A stretch of 64,000 nucleotides of DNA, from positions 310,001 through 374,000 of the forward strand of contig NZ_CP100470.1 in assembly GCF_030323145.1 (NCBI RefSeq), given 5' to 3'. A program made the translations under genes and the position numbers. A model generated the notes under the pieces. It was given only the letters and a program-made list of their open reading frames with translations, ran no database searches and had not been told where the DNA came from. The DNA is from Mesorhizobium sp. C432A. Its GTDB lineage: Bacteria; Pseudomonadota; Alphaproteobacteria; Rhizobiales; Rhizobiaceae. This document shows, one piece after another, positions 1 to 9,089 of this stretch (positions are counted from its first letter, which is position 1; each line of letters begins with the position of its first letter).

Positions 1-1
1 C

Positions 2-628
2 GTCGGCATGTACGGACCGCGCGGCGGCGGCATCACCGAGCGCGAGGGGCTGGCCGACCGCATCGACATCATCGAAGGCACGCTGGCCAAGGCATTCGGC
101 ACGCTGGGCGGCTATATCGCCGGCAACAGCGCCGTCATCGACGCGGTGCGCTCCTATGCTCCGGGCTTCATCTTCACCACGGCGCTGCCGCCGGCCGTCG
201 CCGCCGCCGCCACCACGTCCATCCGCCACCTCAAGCGCTCGCAGGCCGAGCGCGATGCGCAACAGCGCCAGGCGTCGCGGACCAAGGAGGTTCTGTCTGC
301 AGCCGGCCTGCCGGTGATGGAATCGCCGACACACATCGTGCCGGTGCTGGTCGGTGACCCCGAACTCTGCAAGATGGCCAGCGACCGTCTGCTCGGCGTA
401 CACGGCATCTACATCCAGCCGATCAACTATCCGACCGTGCCGCGCGGCACCGAGCGGCTGCGCATCACCCCGACGCCGTTCCATACCGATGCGCTGATTG
501 CGGGACTTCAGGACGCGCTGATCGAGACATGGGATGCGCTCGGCATTCCCTACGGCTCCGCCGGACGGCCCACTGTCGCCAAGAGCGACCGGATTGTGCC
601 GCTGCTGGTGCCGAAGTCGGGCGGCTGA
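2..628 (+). CDS. hemA: 5-aminolevulinate synthase, C-terminal part (cut by window start)
   Basis: This is the last ~209 residues of ALAS, the PLP enzyme that condenses glycine and succinyl-CoA to 5-aminolevulinate, the first step of haem synthesis by the C4 route used in alphaproteobacteria. The reading frame is open from the window edge ([10 protein letters not shown]). The PLP lysine lies in GTLAKAFGT at about 81-101. The C-terminal stretch [20 protein letters not shown] is typical of ALAS among the alpha-oxoamine synthases. Known ALAS proteins are a little over 400 residues, so about half is missing. The related enzymes KBL and BioF are less likely because of the [11 protein letters not shown] segment. 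Confidence 0.93.
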   Translation, partial: VGMYGPRGGGITEREGLADRIDIIEGTLAKAFGTLGGYIAGNSAVIDAVRSYAPGFIFTTALPPAVAAAATTSIRHLKRSQAERDAQQRQASRTKEVLSAAGLPVMESPTHIVPVLVGDPELCKMASDRLLGVHGIYIQPINYPTVPRGTERLRITPTPFHTDALIAGLQDALIETWDALGIPYGSAGRPTVAKSDRIVPLLVPKSGG

Positions 629-646
629 AGCCGCCGGCCATTTATC

Positions 647-1852
647 TCAAACCGTCCTCATCCATCCCGCCAAGCGATGTGCCGCTTCCTCGAGCTGGTC
701 GAGGCGGCGGTGGAAGCACAGGCGCAAAAACGCCTCTCCGCCAGGGCCGAAGGCGGTGCCCGGCGCCAGGCCGACATTGGCCTTGTCGACGATGTCGAAA
801 GCAGCCCGGTGCGGATCGGTGATGCCGTCGACCGTGAAAAACAAATAGAACGCGCCTTGCGGCACGGTGAAGCGCGCTTTGCCGGTTGCGCCGAGAATAT
901 CGCAGACCAGGTCGCGCGCTCTCCTGGCGCGCTCCACCTGCTCGACGATGAAGGCATCACCGTGGTCCAGCGCCGCGACGGCGCCGCGCTGCATGAACTG
1001 GGCGACGCCTGAGGTCGAATACTGGATCAGGTTCTCGAACACCTGCTGCAGCTCGGGATGGGTCTTGATCCAGCCGACGCGCCAGCCGGTCATCGCCCAG
1101 TTCTTGGAAAAGGAGTTGACGAACAGGATGCGGTCTTCCGCGGTCGAAATGTCGAGGAAGGACGGCGCACGGCCGTGGCCGTAGTGGAACAGCGAATAGA
1201 TCTCGTCGGCGATGATCCACAGGCCCTTTTGGCGGGCGAGATTCAGGATCGCCTGCAGCGTTTCCTTATCGGCCGTCCAGCCGGTGGGGTTCGATGGCGT
1301 GTTGACGAACAGCGCCTTGGTGCGCGGCGTCACCGCAGCCGCAATCTTGTCGACATCGCAGGACCAGCCATTGCCCGACTGGTCGAGCGTGACCGCAACC
1401 GGGGTAGCGCCGGAAATACCGGCGGCGGCGGCGAAATTCGGCCAGGCCGGGGAGAGATAGACCACCTCGTCGCCGCTGCCGGCGACCGCGGCTAATGCCA
1501 ACTGAATGGCATGCATGCCGGAACCGGTGGCGATGAATTCCTCTTCGGCGAAGCTCTTGCCGAAATGCCTGGCATAGTAGCGGGAAAGCGCTTGCCTCAG
1601 CTCCGGAATGCCTTTCTGCCAGGTGTAGAAGGTCTCGCCATTGGCGAGCCCCTTGGCGGCGGCTTCCGAAATGAAGGCAGGCGTCGGCAAATCGCCTTCA
1701 CCGGCCCAGAGCGGGATCATGCCCTCGCGCGTACGGCCGTAATTGACGACGGCGACAATGCCGCTTTCGGGGGCGGCCACCGCTTCGGCGCGCAAGCTAT
1801 CGATCAGGGTCACGAACAGGTCCGTTTTGATGTCTGCTTTGATGCATGTCAT
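647..1852 (-). CDS. PLP-dependent class I/II aminotransferase
   Basis: A fold-type I aminotransferase of the aspartate aminotransferase family. Visible motifs are NTPSNPTGW, the cofactor aspartate region ADEIYSLFHY, the PLP lysine in SFSKNWAMTGWRVGW (codon 1103-1105) and the substrate arginine region FLRLCFHRR. The substrate cannot be read from sequence. The start is uncertain. The frame is open to an ATG at 1885, but that ATG and the one at 1852 both lie inside a palindromic repeat and neither has a clear Shine-Dalgarno; a GTG just downstream (before TLIDSLRAEAV) is also possible. It is convergent with hemA, 18 bases apart. Confidence 0.85.
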   Translation of the reverse strand: MTCIKADIKTDLFVTLIDSLRAEAVAAPESGIVAVVNYGRTREGMIPLWAGEGDLPTPAFISEAAAKGLANGETFYTWQKGIPELRQALSRYYARHFGKSFAEEEFIATGSGMHAIQLALAAVAGSGDEVVYLSPAWPNFAAAAGISGATPVAVTLDQSGNGWSCDVDKIAAAVTPRTKALFVNTPSNPTGWTADKETLQAILNLARQKGLWIIADEIYSLFHYGHGRAPSFLDISTAEDRILFVNSFSKNWAMTGWRVGWIKTHPELQQVFENLIQYSTSGVAQFMQRGAVAALDHGDAFIVEQVERARRARDLVCDILGATGKARFTVPQGAFYLFFTVDGITDPHRAAFDIVDKANVGLAPGTAFGPGGEAFLRLCFHRRLDQLEEAAHRLAGWMRTV

Positions 1853-1889
1853 TATCCAGAACCGCTGCGCACTTATGGGCGACATGCAT
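1842..1889. repeat. Palindromic intergenic repeat, family A, copy 1
   Basis: Terminal arms ATGCATGTC and GACATGCAT enclose an imperfect palindrome. Related copies lie at 14921-14963 and inside 33463-33509; all share GCATGTC, a middle CCAGAACCG/TCAAAACCG type segment and GCGACATGC. The element covers the possible start codons of the aminotransferase. Such elements are common in rhizobial genomes; the class name is not known to me. Confidence 0.8.
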
Positions 1890-1920
1890 TGGCGGATGCT
1901 CTTAGCAGATGCGGCAACAG

Positions 1921-1950
1921 AAAACCCCGGCCGCGAACGACCGGGGTTTT
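1921..1950 (-). terminator. Rho-independent terminator after mscL
   Basis: AAAACCCCGG, ten loop bases and CCGGGGTTTT form a perfect 10-bp stem. It lies 21 bases past the mscL stop codon. The A/T flanks let it act in both directions, but only mscL runs into it. Confidence 0.85.
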
Positions 1951-1971
1951 GGTCCAGAAATCTGGCCTTGT

Positions 1972-2391
1972 CTATTTCCTGGCGAGGAGATCGCGAATTT
2001 CGGTGAGCAAAGCGACGTCGGCCGGTGGCGGAGCCGCAGGTGCGGCCGGCTTCTCCCGCTCGAGCCGCTTGCGCATGTTGTTCACGGCCTTGACCATCAG
2101 GAAGATGATGAAAGCCAGGATGACGAAATTCAGCGCCACGGTGATAAAATTGCCGTAGGCGAACACCGCGCCTTCCTTACGCGCGTCGGCAAGATTGGTC
2201 GAATGCACTGTTGATGAGAGGCCTATGAAGTAGTTGGAAAAGTCGACGCCACCAAGTGCGCCGATGAAAGGCATGATGATGTCATTGACAAGAGAATCGA
2301 CGATCTTGCTGAAGGCCGCGCCGATGATGACGCCGACCGCAAGGTCCATCACATTTCCTTTGGAAATGAATTCCTGGAATTCTTTCAGCAT
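1972..2391 (-). CDS. mscL: Large-conductance mechanosensitive channel MscL
   Basis: A 139-residue homopentameric inner-membrane channel that opens under membrane tension and releases osmolytes on hypo-osmotic shock. The N-terminal amphipathic segment [20 protein letters not shown] leads into TM1 with the conserved constriction pattern [20 protein letters not shown]2 is about residues 70-95 ([18 protein letters not shown]), followed by a charged and Pro/Ala-rich tail and a C-terminal helix [12 protein letters not shown]. The length matches the family (~136). The start is fixed by a strong AAGGAGGG about 6 bases upstream; the frame is open for 32 more codons but these lack family similarity. 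Confidence 0.97.
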   Translation of the reverse strand: MLKEFQEFISKGNVMDLAVGVIIGAAFSKIVDSLVNDIIMPFIGALGGVDFSNYFIGLSSTVHSTNLADARKEGAVFAYGNFITVALNFVILAFIIFLMVKAVNNMRKRLEREKPAAPAAPPPADVALLTEIRDLLARK

Positions 2392-2642
2392 TCGACCCTC
2401 CTTGTCATGACGGACCGCGCTGCCGCCGTCCCTCCGGCGTCGGCCCGTGCGCACCATAACAAAAACCTGCGGTTGCAACAGAAGCAAAAGCTGGAAAACA
2501 CCGCTTTCTCCTTACCTTAGGTCACGGTTCGACAGGGCGGCGTCGCGGCCATGCGCCGAAAGCCGCGATGGACTTGACCTTAGAGCTGTGATTGCCTCTG
2601 GGCAGGCCGGGGTGAAAGCTGGCCGAGGAGGATTTTCGGGCC

Positions 2643-5600
2643 GTGCAGGGCTGGTTCATCGTCATCATTGCGGTCGCCTATGTAACGCTGCTGTTCGTCA
2701 TCGCCAGCCTCGGCGACCGGCGTTCAACGGCGTTGGGACCCGGCCGCGCCCGGCCCTTCATCTATGCGCTCAGCCTCGCCATCTACTGCACCTCCTGGAC
2801 CTTCTTCGGCTCGGTCGGCCTGTCGTCCGAGCGCGGCCTCGAATTTTTGGGCATCTACACCGGGCCGGTGCTGGTGTTCGTGTTCGGCTTTCCGCTGCTC
2901 AATCGCATCGTGCGGCTGGCCAAGAGCGAGAAGATCACCTCGATCGCCGACTTCCTCGGCGCGCGCTACGGCAAGAGCTTTGCCGTCTCGGCGATCGCCA
3001 CGCTGATCGCCACCATCGGCGCGGTGCCCTATATCGCACTGCAATTGAAGGCGATCTCCGGTTCGGTCGGCCTGATGGTCGAGCATTATACGGGATCGCC
3101 GCCCTCCTTCGATCCCTTCGTCAGCGACATCTCGCTGGTGGTGGCCATGCTCTTGGCGCTGTTTGCGGTGCTGTTCGGCACCCGCCATGCCGACGCCACC
3201 GAGCACCAGGACGGGCTGGTGCTGGCGGTGGCGGTCGAAACCGTGGTCAAGCTCGCCGCCTTCCTGGCGATCGGCCTGATGGTCACCTTCCTGATCTTCG
3301 GTGGCCCGGGCGACATGATCGACAAGCTGGCCGAAAACAGCCAGGTGCGGCAAGCCATGGGCTACAACACCTCGCTCGCCACCTGGCTGGTGCTGACTTG
3401 CCTGAGCGGCTTTGCCATCATCATGCTGCCGCGCCAGTTCTACGTCACCATCGTCGAGAACCGCGGCGAGGCCGAACTGCGCACCGCGACCTGGGTGTTT
3501 CCGCTCTATCTCGTGGCGATAAACCTGTTCGTGCTGCCGATCGCCTTCGCCGGCCTGGCGCTGGTCGGCGCCAAAACCACCAGTGACCTCTATGTGCTGG
3601 CGCTGCCCTTGTTCGGCGGCCATGACTTCCTCGCCATGGCCGCCTTCATCGGTGGGCTGTCGGCGGCGACCGCCATGGTGATCGTCGAAAGCGTGGCGCT
3701 GTCGATCATGATCTCCAACGACCTCGTCATCCCGCTGTTCGTGCGCCGCCTGCTCAAGACCACGACCTCTGAGAATGAGGATTGGTCGACGCTGATCCTC
3801 AACGTGCGGCGCGGCGCCATCTTCATCCTATTGTTCATCGCCTTCCTCTACTACCGCGAAAGCACCAACTCGGCGCGGCTGTCGTCGATCGGCCTGATGT
3901 CGTTCGCGGCAATCGCCCAATTCGCGCCGGCGCTGATCGGCGGGCTGATCTGGCGCGGCGCCAATGGCCGCGGCGCGGCCCTTGGCATGGTCGCCGGCAT
4001 CCTCGTCTGGGGCTATACGCTGCTTTTGCCGTCGCTCTCGGCAGCCGACGCGGACATCGTCGTGCAGGGGTTGTTCGGTTTCGAGGCGCTGCGGCCGCAG
4101 GCTCTGTTCGGCACCGTCGCCGAACCGTTGAACCACGGCGTGCTCTGGAGCCTGTCGGTCAACACGCTGTTCTTCGTGCTCGGCTCGCTGTCGCGCGCGT
4201 CAGTGCCGCTGGAGCGGATCCAGGCGTCGATCTTCGTGCCGCGCGAATCCGGCCCGATGCCCAGCCTGCGCCGCTTCCGCACCGCCATCACCGTCAACGT
4301 GCTGAAAGACACCATCTCGCGCTACCTCGGCGTCGAGCGCACCGAGCGCTCCTTCCAATCCTTCGAGAAAAGCAATGGCGTCTCGCTGCACGGCAATGAG
4401 CAGGCCAGCATGGATGTCATCCGCTTTTCCGAGCAGCTGCTGGCGAGCGCGGTCGGCTCGTCTTCGGCGCGGCTGATCCTGTCGCTGCTGTTTCGCCGCA
4501 ACGACCGCGAGTCCAAGGACGCCTTTCGCCTGCTCGACGACGCCACCGAAGCGCTGCAGCACAATCGCGACCTGCTGCAGATCGCGCTCGACCAGATGGA
4601 GCAGGGCATCACCGTATTCGACCGCGATTTTCGTCTGATCTGCTGGAACAGACAATATCGCGCGCTGTTCGACCTGCCCGACGAGATGGGCCAGGTCGGC
4701 GTCTCGCTCGACCGCATCCTGCGCCACCTCGCCGAGCGCGGCGATATTCCGGCCGACCAGCGCGTGGCGATGCTCAACCGGCTGACCAGTTTCGTCAGCC
4801 CGTGGCAGATGGAGTTGAAGACCAGCGGCCGCATCCTCGAACTGCGCTCAAACCCGATGCCGGACGGCGGAATCGTCGCCACCTATGCCGACATATCAGG
4901 ACGCGTCGAACAGGATTTGGCGCTGAAGCGGGCCAATGAATCGCTGGAGCAGCGGGTCAAGACGCGCACCATCGAACTGACTAGAGTCAACGAGGAGTTG
5001 ACCCGGGTCAATGAGGAGCTGGCGCAGGCGCAGATGCTGGCCGAGGAGGCTAATCTGGGCAAGACGCGCTTCCTCGCCGCCGCTGGCCACGATATCCTGC
5101 AGCCGCTGAACGCCGCCCGGCTCTACTGCTCGTCGCTGATCGAAAAGGCCGGCAAGGGCCCGGCGGGCAAGGCCGCCGTCAACATCGAATCCTCGCTCGA
5201 ATCGGTCGAGACGATCCTGGGTGCCGTGCTGGACATTTCGCGGCTCGACGCCGGCGCCATGAAGCCGGATGACAGCGCCTTCCGGCTGGACGGGCTGCTG
5301 CGCCAGATCGGCAACGATTTTCAGCCGCTCGCCGCCGAAAAGAAACTCGATCTGACGATCATGGCCTCATCGCTCATCGTGATGACAGATCGCAATCTCT
5401 TACGCCGGCTGATCCAGAACCTGGTCTCCAACGCCATCAAATACACGCGCCATGGCCGCATCCTGGTCGGTGTGCGCCGGCGCGGCGAGCTTGCCGAAAT
5501 CCAGGTGATCGACACCGGCATCGGCATTGCCGGCGACAAGCTGAACACGGTCTTCAACGAATTCACCCGGCTCGACGAAGGCGTGCGCGAGGCTGAAGGT

Positions 5601-6152
5601 CTCGGCCTCGGCCTCTCCATCGTCGACCGCATTGCCCGGGTGCTGCGGCTTGAGATCCAGATCTTTTCCAACGCCGGCAAGGGCACGCGCTTTTCGGTCA
5701 TCCTGCCGGTTGCTTCGGTTGAAGCGCCGCGGCGCGAGGTCGAGCCCAAGGCGCCGGCCCGCGCCACCGCATCGCTCGCCGGACTGCATGTGCTGTGCGT
5801 CGACAACGATGCCCGCATCCTCGACGGCATGCGGCTTTTGCTCGAAGGCTGGGGCTGCAGCGTCGGCACGTTTTCCGGCTCGGAGGATTTCGCCAGGGCC
5901 GACATCCATCGGCCCGACATCGTGCTTGCCGACTATCATCTCGATGGCAGAAGCGGCCTCGACATCATCGCGCGCCTGCGTGACATCCATGGTTCGGACC
6001 TGCCGGCCGTGCTGGTCACCGCCGACCGCTCCACCGAGGTCCGTGCCGCTGCCGCCGCCATTGACGTGCCGGTGATCAACAAGCCGCTGAAGCCGGCCGT
6101 GCTACGCTCGATGATGGCCAGGGTCAGGCCGCTGGCGTCGGCGGCCGAGTAG
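2643..6152 (+). CDS. Hybrid sensor histidine kinase with N-terminal sodium/solute symporter domain
   Basis: A 1169-residue membrane sensor. Residues 1 to ~500 look like a sodium:solute symporter (SSF) with about 13 hydrophobic segments (GLEFLGIYTGPVLVFVFGF, DLYVLALPLFGG). A PAS domain follows at ~640-760 (ALDQMEQGITVFDRDFRLIC), then a heptad coiled coil (RVNEELTRVNEELAQAQ), HisKA with phospho-acceptor His816 (AAGHDILQPLNAAR), an HATPase_c domain (NLVSNAIKYT, DTGIGI, GLGLGLSIV) and a C-terminal receiver with Asp1097 (VLADYHLDG). GTG start with GAGGAGGA upstream. The layout resembles NahK/ErcS'-type kinases. The receiver suggests a phosphorelay; the convergent response regulator at 6218-6877 is the likely partner. 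The ligand is unknown. Confidence 0.92.
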   Translation: MQGWFIVIIAVAYVTLLFVIASLGDRRSTALGPGRARPFIYALSLAIYCTSWTFFGSVGLSSERGLEFLGIYTGPVLVFVFGFPLLNRIVRLAKSEKITSIADFLGARYGKSFAVSAIATLIATIGAVPYIALQLKAISGSVGLMVEHYTGSPPSFDPFVSDISLVVAMLLALFAVLFGTRHADATEHQDGLVLAVAVETVVKLAAFLAIGLMVTFLIFGGPGDMIDKLAENSQVRQAMGYNTSLATWLVLTCLSGFAIIMLPRQFYVTIVENRGEAELRTATWVFPLYLVAINLFVLPIAFAGLALVGAKTTSDLYVLALPLFGGHDFLAMAAFIGGLSAATAMVIVESVALSIMISNDLVIPLFVRRLLKTTTSENEDWSTLILNVRRGAIFILLFIAFLYYRESTNSARLSSIGLMSFAAIAQFAPALIGGLIWRGANGRGAALGMVAGILVWGYTLLLPSLSAADADIVVQGLFGFEALRPQALFGTVAEPLNHGVLWSLSVNTLFFVLGSLSRASVPLERIQASIFVPRESGPMPSLRRFRTAITVNVLKDTISRYLGVERTERSFQSFEKSNGVSLHGNEQASMDVIRFSEQLLASAVGSSSARLILSLLFRRNDRESKDAFRLLDDATEALQHNRDLLQIALDQMEQGITVFDRDFRLICWNRQYRALFDLPDEMGQVGVSLDRILRHLAERGDIPADQRVAMLNRLTSFVSPWQMELKTSGRILELRSNPMPDGGIVATYADISGRVEQDLALKRANESLEQRVKTRTIELTRVNEELTRVNEELAQAQMLAEEANLGKTRFLAAAGHDILQPLNAARLYCSSLIEKAGKGPAGKAAVNIESSLESVETILGAVLDISRLDAGAMKPDDSAFRLDGLLRQIGNDFQPLAAEKKLDLTIMASSLIVMTDRNLLRRLIQNLVSNAIKYTRHGRILVGVRRRGELAEIQVIDTGIGIAGDKLNTVFNEFTRLDEGVREAEGLGLGLSIVDRIARVLRLEIQIFSNAGKGTRFSVILPVASVEAPRREVEPKAPARATASLAGLHVLCVDNDARILDGMRLLLEGWGCSVGTFSGSEDFARADIHRPDIVLADYHLDGRSGLDIIARLRDIHGSDLPAVLVTADRSTEVRAAAAAIDVPVINKPLKPAVLRSMMARVRPLASAAE

Positions 6153-6174
6153 AGTCCTATCTCTTTGTTTTTGC

Positions 6175-6219
6175 GCAATTCCCAAGGGAAAGCGCTACGC
6201 ACTTTCCTGGAATAGCTTT
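6175..6219. repeat. Palindromic repeat, family B, internally shortened copy
   Basis: GCAATTCCCAAGGGAAAGCG ... TTTCCTGGAATAGCTTT matches both ends of the longer copy at 10886-10956 but lacks its middle ~25 bases. It fills the space between the kinase and its convergent response regulator and reaches into the regulator's stop codon. Confidence 0.7.
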
Positions 6220-6877
6220 AGCCTGCTGGCTGCAACGGATCGCTGCCGATCTTGGACAGCTGGATCACCGCCTGGGTGCGGCTGTCGACGCCGAGTTTCT
6301 GCAGGATGGCCGAGACATGCGCCTTTACAGTCGCTTCGGAGACGCTGAGTTCGTAGGCGATCTGCTTGTTGAGCAGGCCTTCGGCCAGCATGCCGAGGAC
6401 ACGCGTCTGCTGCGGCGTCAGCGCCTGCAGCCGCTTGATCAGGTCGGATATTTCGGGGTCGCGCTCGACGCCGAGGTCGATGCCGACGGGCGCGGCGATA
6501 TCGCCGGCCAGCACCGTCTGCACGGCGCCGCGGATCTCCTCCATGCTGGCCGATTTGGAGATGAAGCCGGATGCGCCGAGATCGAGCGCGCGCCGGATGG
6601 TCACCGGGTCGTCGTGGGCCGACACCACCACCAGCGGCACCGCCGGGTGGATGCCGCGCAGCGCGATCAGACCGGACAGGCCGCTGGCGCCCGGCATCGA
6701 CAGGTCGAGCAGCACCAGGTCGACATCCTCATTGGCCACGACCAGGGCCTTGGCACTTTCGAAATCGCCGGCCTCGTGAATGGCGGCGACATCGCCGACG
6801 CCGGCAAGTGCCTCTTTCAAGGCGCCGCGGAACAGCGGATGGTCGTCGGCAATGACGAAGGTGTAGCCCGACGGCAA
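6218..6877 (-). CDS. NarL/LuxR-type two-component response regulator
   Basis: A 219-residue cytoplasmic regulator. The N-terminal receiver has the acidic pair DD at 11-12, phospho-acceptor Asp58 (LVLLDLSMPG), a T/S position near 87 (VVSAHDD) and Lys109 (SGFISKSAS). A GerE/LuxR HTH occupies ~153-215 (LTPQQTRVLGMLAEG, SEATVKAHVSAILQKL). It is convergent with the transporter-fused kinase and separated from it only by a short repeat, so it is the likely cognate regulator (the AgmR/ErbR-type pairing known in other proteobacteria). Target genes are not visible here. Confidence 0.9.
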   Translation of the reverse strand: MPSGYTFVIADDHPLFRGALKEALAGVGDVAAIHEAGDFESAKALVVANEDVDLVLLDLSMPGASGLSGLIALRGIHPAVPLVVVSAHDDPVTIRRALDLGASGFISKSASMEEIRGAVQTVLAGDIAAPVGIDLGVERDPEISDLIKRLQALTPQQTRVLGMLAEGLLNKQIAYELSVSEATVKAHVSAILQKLGVDSRTQAVIQLSKIGSDPLQPAG

Positions 6878-7010
6878 ATGTTCCTCCCCAAATCCCGTTG
6901 TTGCCCAAACTTCGTTATCGATTGACGGCTTTTACGGGATCGGACGATTATGCGGCGAAGCGCTTTGTTTTCAAGCGGCAATGGCCGGACGGCACTTTGC
7001 GCCGGGCAGC

Positions 7011-7445
7011 TCAGGTCTTTTGCGAGTTGAGCTTGGCGCCGTCGCCATTGTCCTTGTCCATCTCCTTGACGATGCCCATGAAGCCACGCAGCATGCGCTC
7101 CATATAGCTCATCGTCTTGTCGAAATCCTCTTCGCTCGGCAATTTCGACTCGAGACGGGCCGACAGCGAATTCTCCAACCTGGCGACGCGTTCGTCCATG
7201 GCCTTCATCGAGGCCTGCAAACGCTCGACCTCGTCCTGGAAGGCGGCGCGTTCGTCGGCCGCCATCTTGCAGACGAGCTCGCCGGAGCGCTCCTCGCAGA
7301 TCGACATGGCGCCGGTCCGGGTGTCCATGCGGACATAGCCGTTGGCCGCTTTTTCCAGCCGGTAGTGGTCGGTCTCTTCGGACCAGGCCGACGCCGCGAC
7401 CAGCGAGACCAGTGCGGCGGGGATCAGTATGTGCTGCAGACGCAT
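7011..7445 (-). CDS. Predicted secreted coiled-coil protein of unknown function
   Basis: 144 residues with a clear signal peptide (MRLQHILIPAALVSLVAASAWS, cleavage near residue 22). A short domain with two cysteines follows (DTRTGAMSICEERSGELVCK), then a heptad-rich helix (AFQDEVERLQASMKAMDERV, RLENSLSARLE) and a Lys/Asp-rich tail. The start is supported by GGAGG before the ATG at 7445. No enzyme motif is visible. The two cysteines could form a disulfide in the periplasm. I do not recognise the family beyond its being a rhizobial hypothetical. Confidence 0.72.
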   Translation of the reverse strand: MRLQHILIPAALVSLVAASAWSEETDHYRLEKAANGYVRMDTRTGAMSICEERSGELVCKMAADERAAFQDEVERLQASMKAMDERVARLENSLSARLESKLPSEEDFDKTMSYMERMLRGFMGIVKEMDKDNGDGAKLNSQKT

Positions 7446-7550
7446 GTTCCATCCTCCACGAGCCAGGGTGCGCAACCTATCACAGCTTTGCGCCGTAAAT
7501 GCGGACGAGTTGCCCTTCCCCGCATGATCGGTTCGGATTATAGCGCAACC

Positions 7551-7901
7551 ATGTCTCAGATTATCTACAAGATCGCGCCCGAAGCGCTTTGGCGCGCGGC
7601 CGAGAAAAACGGCCGCTTCACCGGCGCTCCGATCGACGTCGCCGACGGCTTCATCCACTTCTCCACTGCTGATCAGGCCAGGGAGACGGCGGCGAAGCAT
7701 TTCGCCGGCCAGACGGATTTGCTGCTGATCGCCATCGACGGGGCGCTGCTCGGTGACGCGCTGAAATACGAGGTCTCGCGCGGCGGCGCGCTGTTTCCGC
7801 ATCTCTATGGCGTGCTCGATATGAGCGCCGTGCTGTGGGTGAAACCATTGCCGCTCGGCGCTGATGGCGCACACCAGTTTCCGGCGCTGGAGGCCGAATG
7901 A
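7551..7901 (+). CDS. DUF952 family protein
   Basis: 116 residues beginning MSQIIYKIAPEALWRAAEKN, with GAPIDVADGFIHFSTADQ and ALKYEVSRGGALFPHLYGVL, the hallmark of the small DUF952 family. Its biochemical role is not established. The stop overlaps the pyrD start in an ATGA junction, so the two are almost certainly co-transcribed and translationally coupled. An ATG nine codons upstream (MIGSDYSAT) is in frame, but the family usually begins near the chosen start. Confidence 0.85.
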   Translation: MSQIIYKIAPEALWRAAEKNGRFTGAPIDVADGFIHFSTADQARETAAKHFAGQTDLLLIAIDGALLGDALKYEVSRGGALFPHLYGVLDMSAVLWVKPLPLGADGAHQFPALEAE

Positions 7902-8974
7902 GCGTGTTCGATCGCATCGGCCAGAAACTGCTGTTCACCTTCGATCCGGAAACGGCGCATGGCATGTCGATCGCGGCGCTGCGCTGCGGTCTGCCGGTCG
8001 GCGCGCGGACGGTGCGCGACGACAGGTTGAAGCTCAGCCTCTGTGGCATCGCCTTCCCCAATCCGCTCGGCATGGCCGCAGGCTATGACAAGAATGCCGA
8101 GGTGCCTGACGCGCTGCTTAGCCTCGGCTTCGGCTTTGCCGAAGTCGGCACCGTGACGCCGCTGCCGCAGGCCGGCAATCCGAAGCCGCGCATTTTCCGG
8201 CTGGCTGAGGATGATGCGGTGATCAACCGGCTGGGTTTTAACAATGAGGGCCACGAAGCGGCCGAGATGCGCCTTGCCGCGCGCAAGGGACGCGTCGGCA
8301 TCGTCGGCGTCAACATCGGCGCCAACAAGGACAGCGCCGATCGTGTCCATGACTATGAGCTCGGCGTCTCCCGCTTTGCGAAATACGCCAGTTATCTCAC
8401 CGTCAACATCTCGTCGCCCAACACGCCCGGCCTGCGCAACATGCAGGCGCGCGAACAGCTCGGCGAACTTCTGGGTCGCGTCATATCGGCCCGTGGCTCG
8501 GCATCGGCCCAGCCACCAATCTTTCTCAAGGTCGCACCCGATCTGGTCGAGGCCGAGCTGGAAGACATCGCCGCCGAAGTGACCGAAAAGCAGATCGACG
8601 GCGTCATCGTCTCCAACACGACGCTCTCGCGATCCGGATTGCGTAGCCCAAGCGGCGCCGGCGAGACCGGCGGTCTCTCGGGAAAACCGCTGTTCGAGCG
8701 TTCGACCATCGTGCTGGCCAAGATGCGTCGGCTGCTCGGGCCGGAGCGCGCCGTCATCGGCGTCGGCGGCGTCGATTCCGCCGAGACCGCGCTGGAGAAA
8801 ATCCGCGCCGGCGCCGACCTCGTGCAGCTCTACACCGGCATGGTCTATGCCGGACCGGCGCTGCCCGGCCGCATCCTTGCCGGCATGGCGAAGTTCGCCG
8901 ACAGGGAACAGCTGACGTCCTTGCGCGGCCTGCGCGATAGCCGGCTCGGCGAATGGGCGGCAAAGCCGCTTTGA
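7898..8974 (+). CDS. pyrD: Dihydroorotate dehydrogenase (quinone), class 2
   Basis: A 358-residue FMN enzyme at the inner membrane that oxidises dihydroorotate to orotate with ubiquinone in pyrimidine synthesis. The N-terminal helix MSVFDRIGQKLLFTFDPETA is the membrane/quinone segment of class 2. Signature segments are NPLGMAAGYDKNAE, GTVTPLPQAGNPKPRIFRL, NRLGFNNEG, VNISSPNTPGLR with the catalytic serine, IVSNTT and IGVGGVDS with the FMN phosphate site GADLVQLYTGM. Length is normal for class 2. Starts inside the stop of the DUF952 gene. Confidence 0.97.
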   Translation: MSVFDRIGQKLLFTFDPETAHGMSIAALRCGLPVGARTVRDDRLKLSLCGIAFPNPLGMAAGYDKNAEVPDALLSLGFGFAEVGTVTPLPQAGNPKPRIFRLAEDDAVINRLGFNNEGHEAAEMRLAARKGRVGIVGVNIGANKDSADRVHDYELGVSRFAKYASYLTVNISSPNTPGLRNMQAREQLGELLGRVISARGSASAQPPIFLKVAPDLVEAELEDIAAEVTEKQIDGVIVSNTTLSRSGLRSPSGAGETGGLSGKPLFERSTIVLAKMRRLLGPERAVIGVGGVDSAETALEKIRAGADLVQLYTGMVYAGPALPGRILAGMAKFADREQLTSLRGLRDSRLGEWAAKPL

Positions 8975-9089
8975 TTTGACGGCCAAGCTACGCCGTTGAT
9001 CCGCAGCGAACGTGGCCGCTGTCCGATCTGATGCTATATTTAGAGCACACAAGACCTGTCAGCGTCTTCGATTGAAAAGCGAGGCTGCA

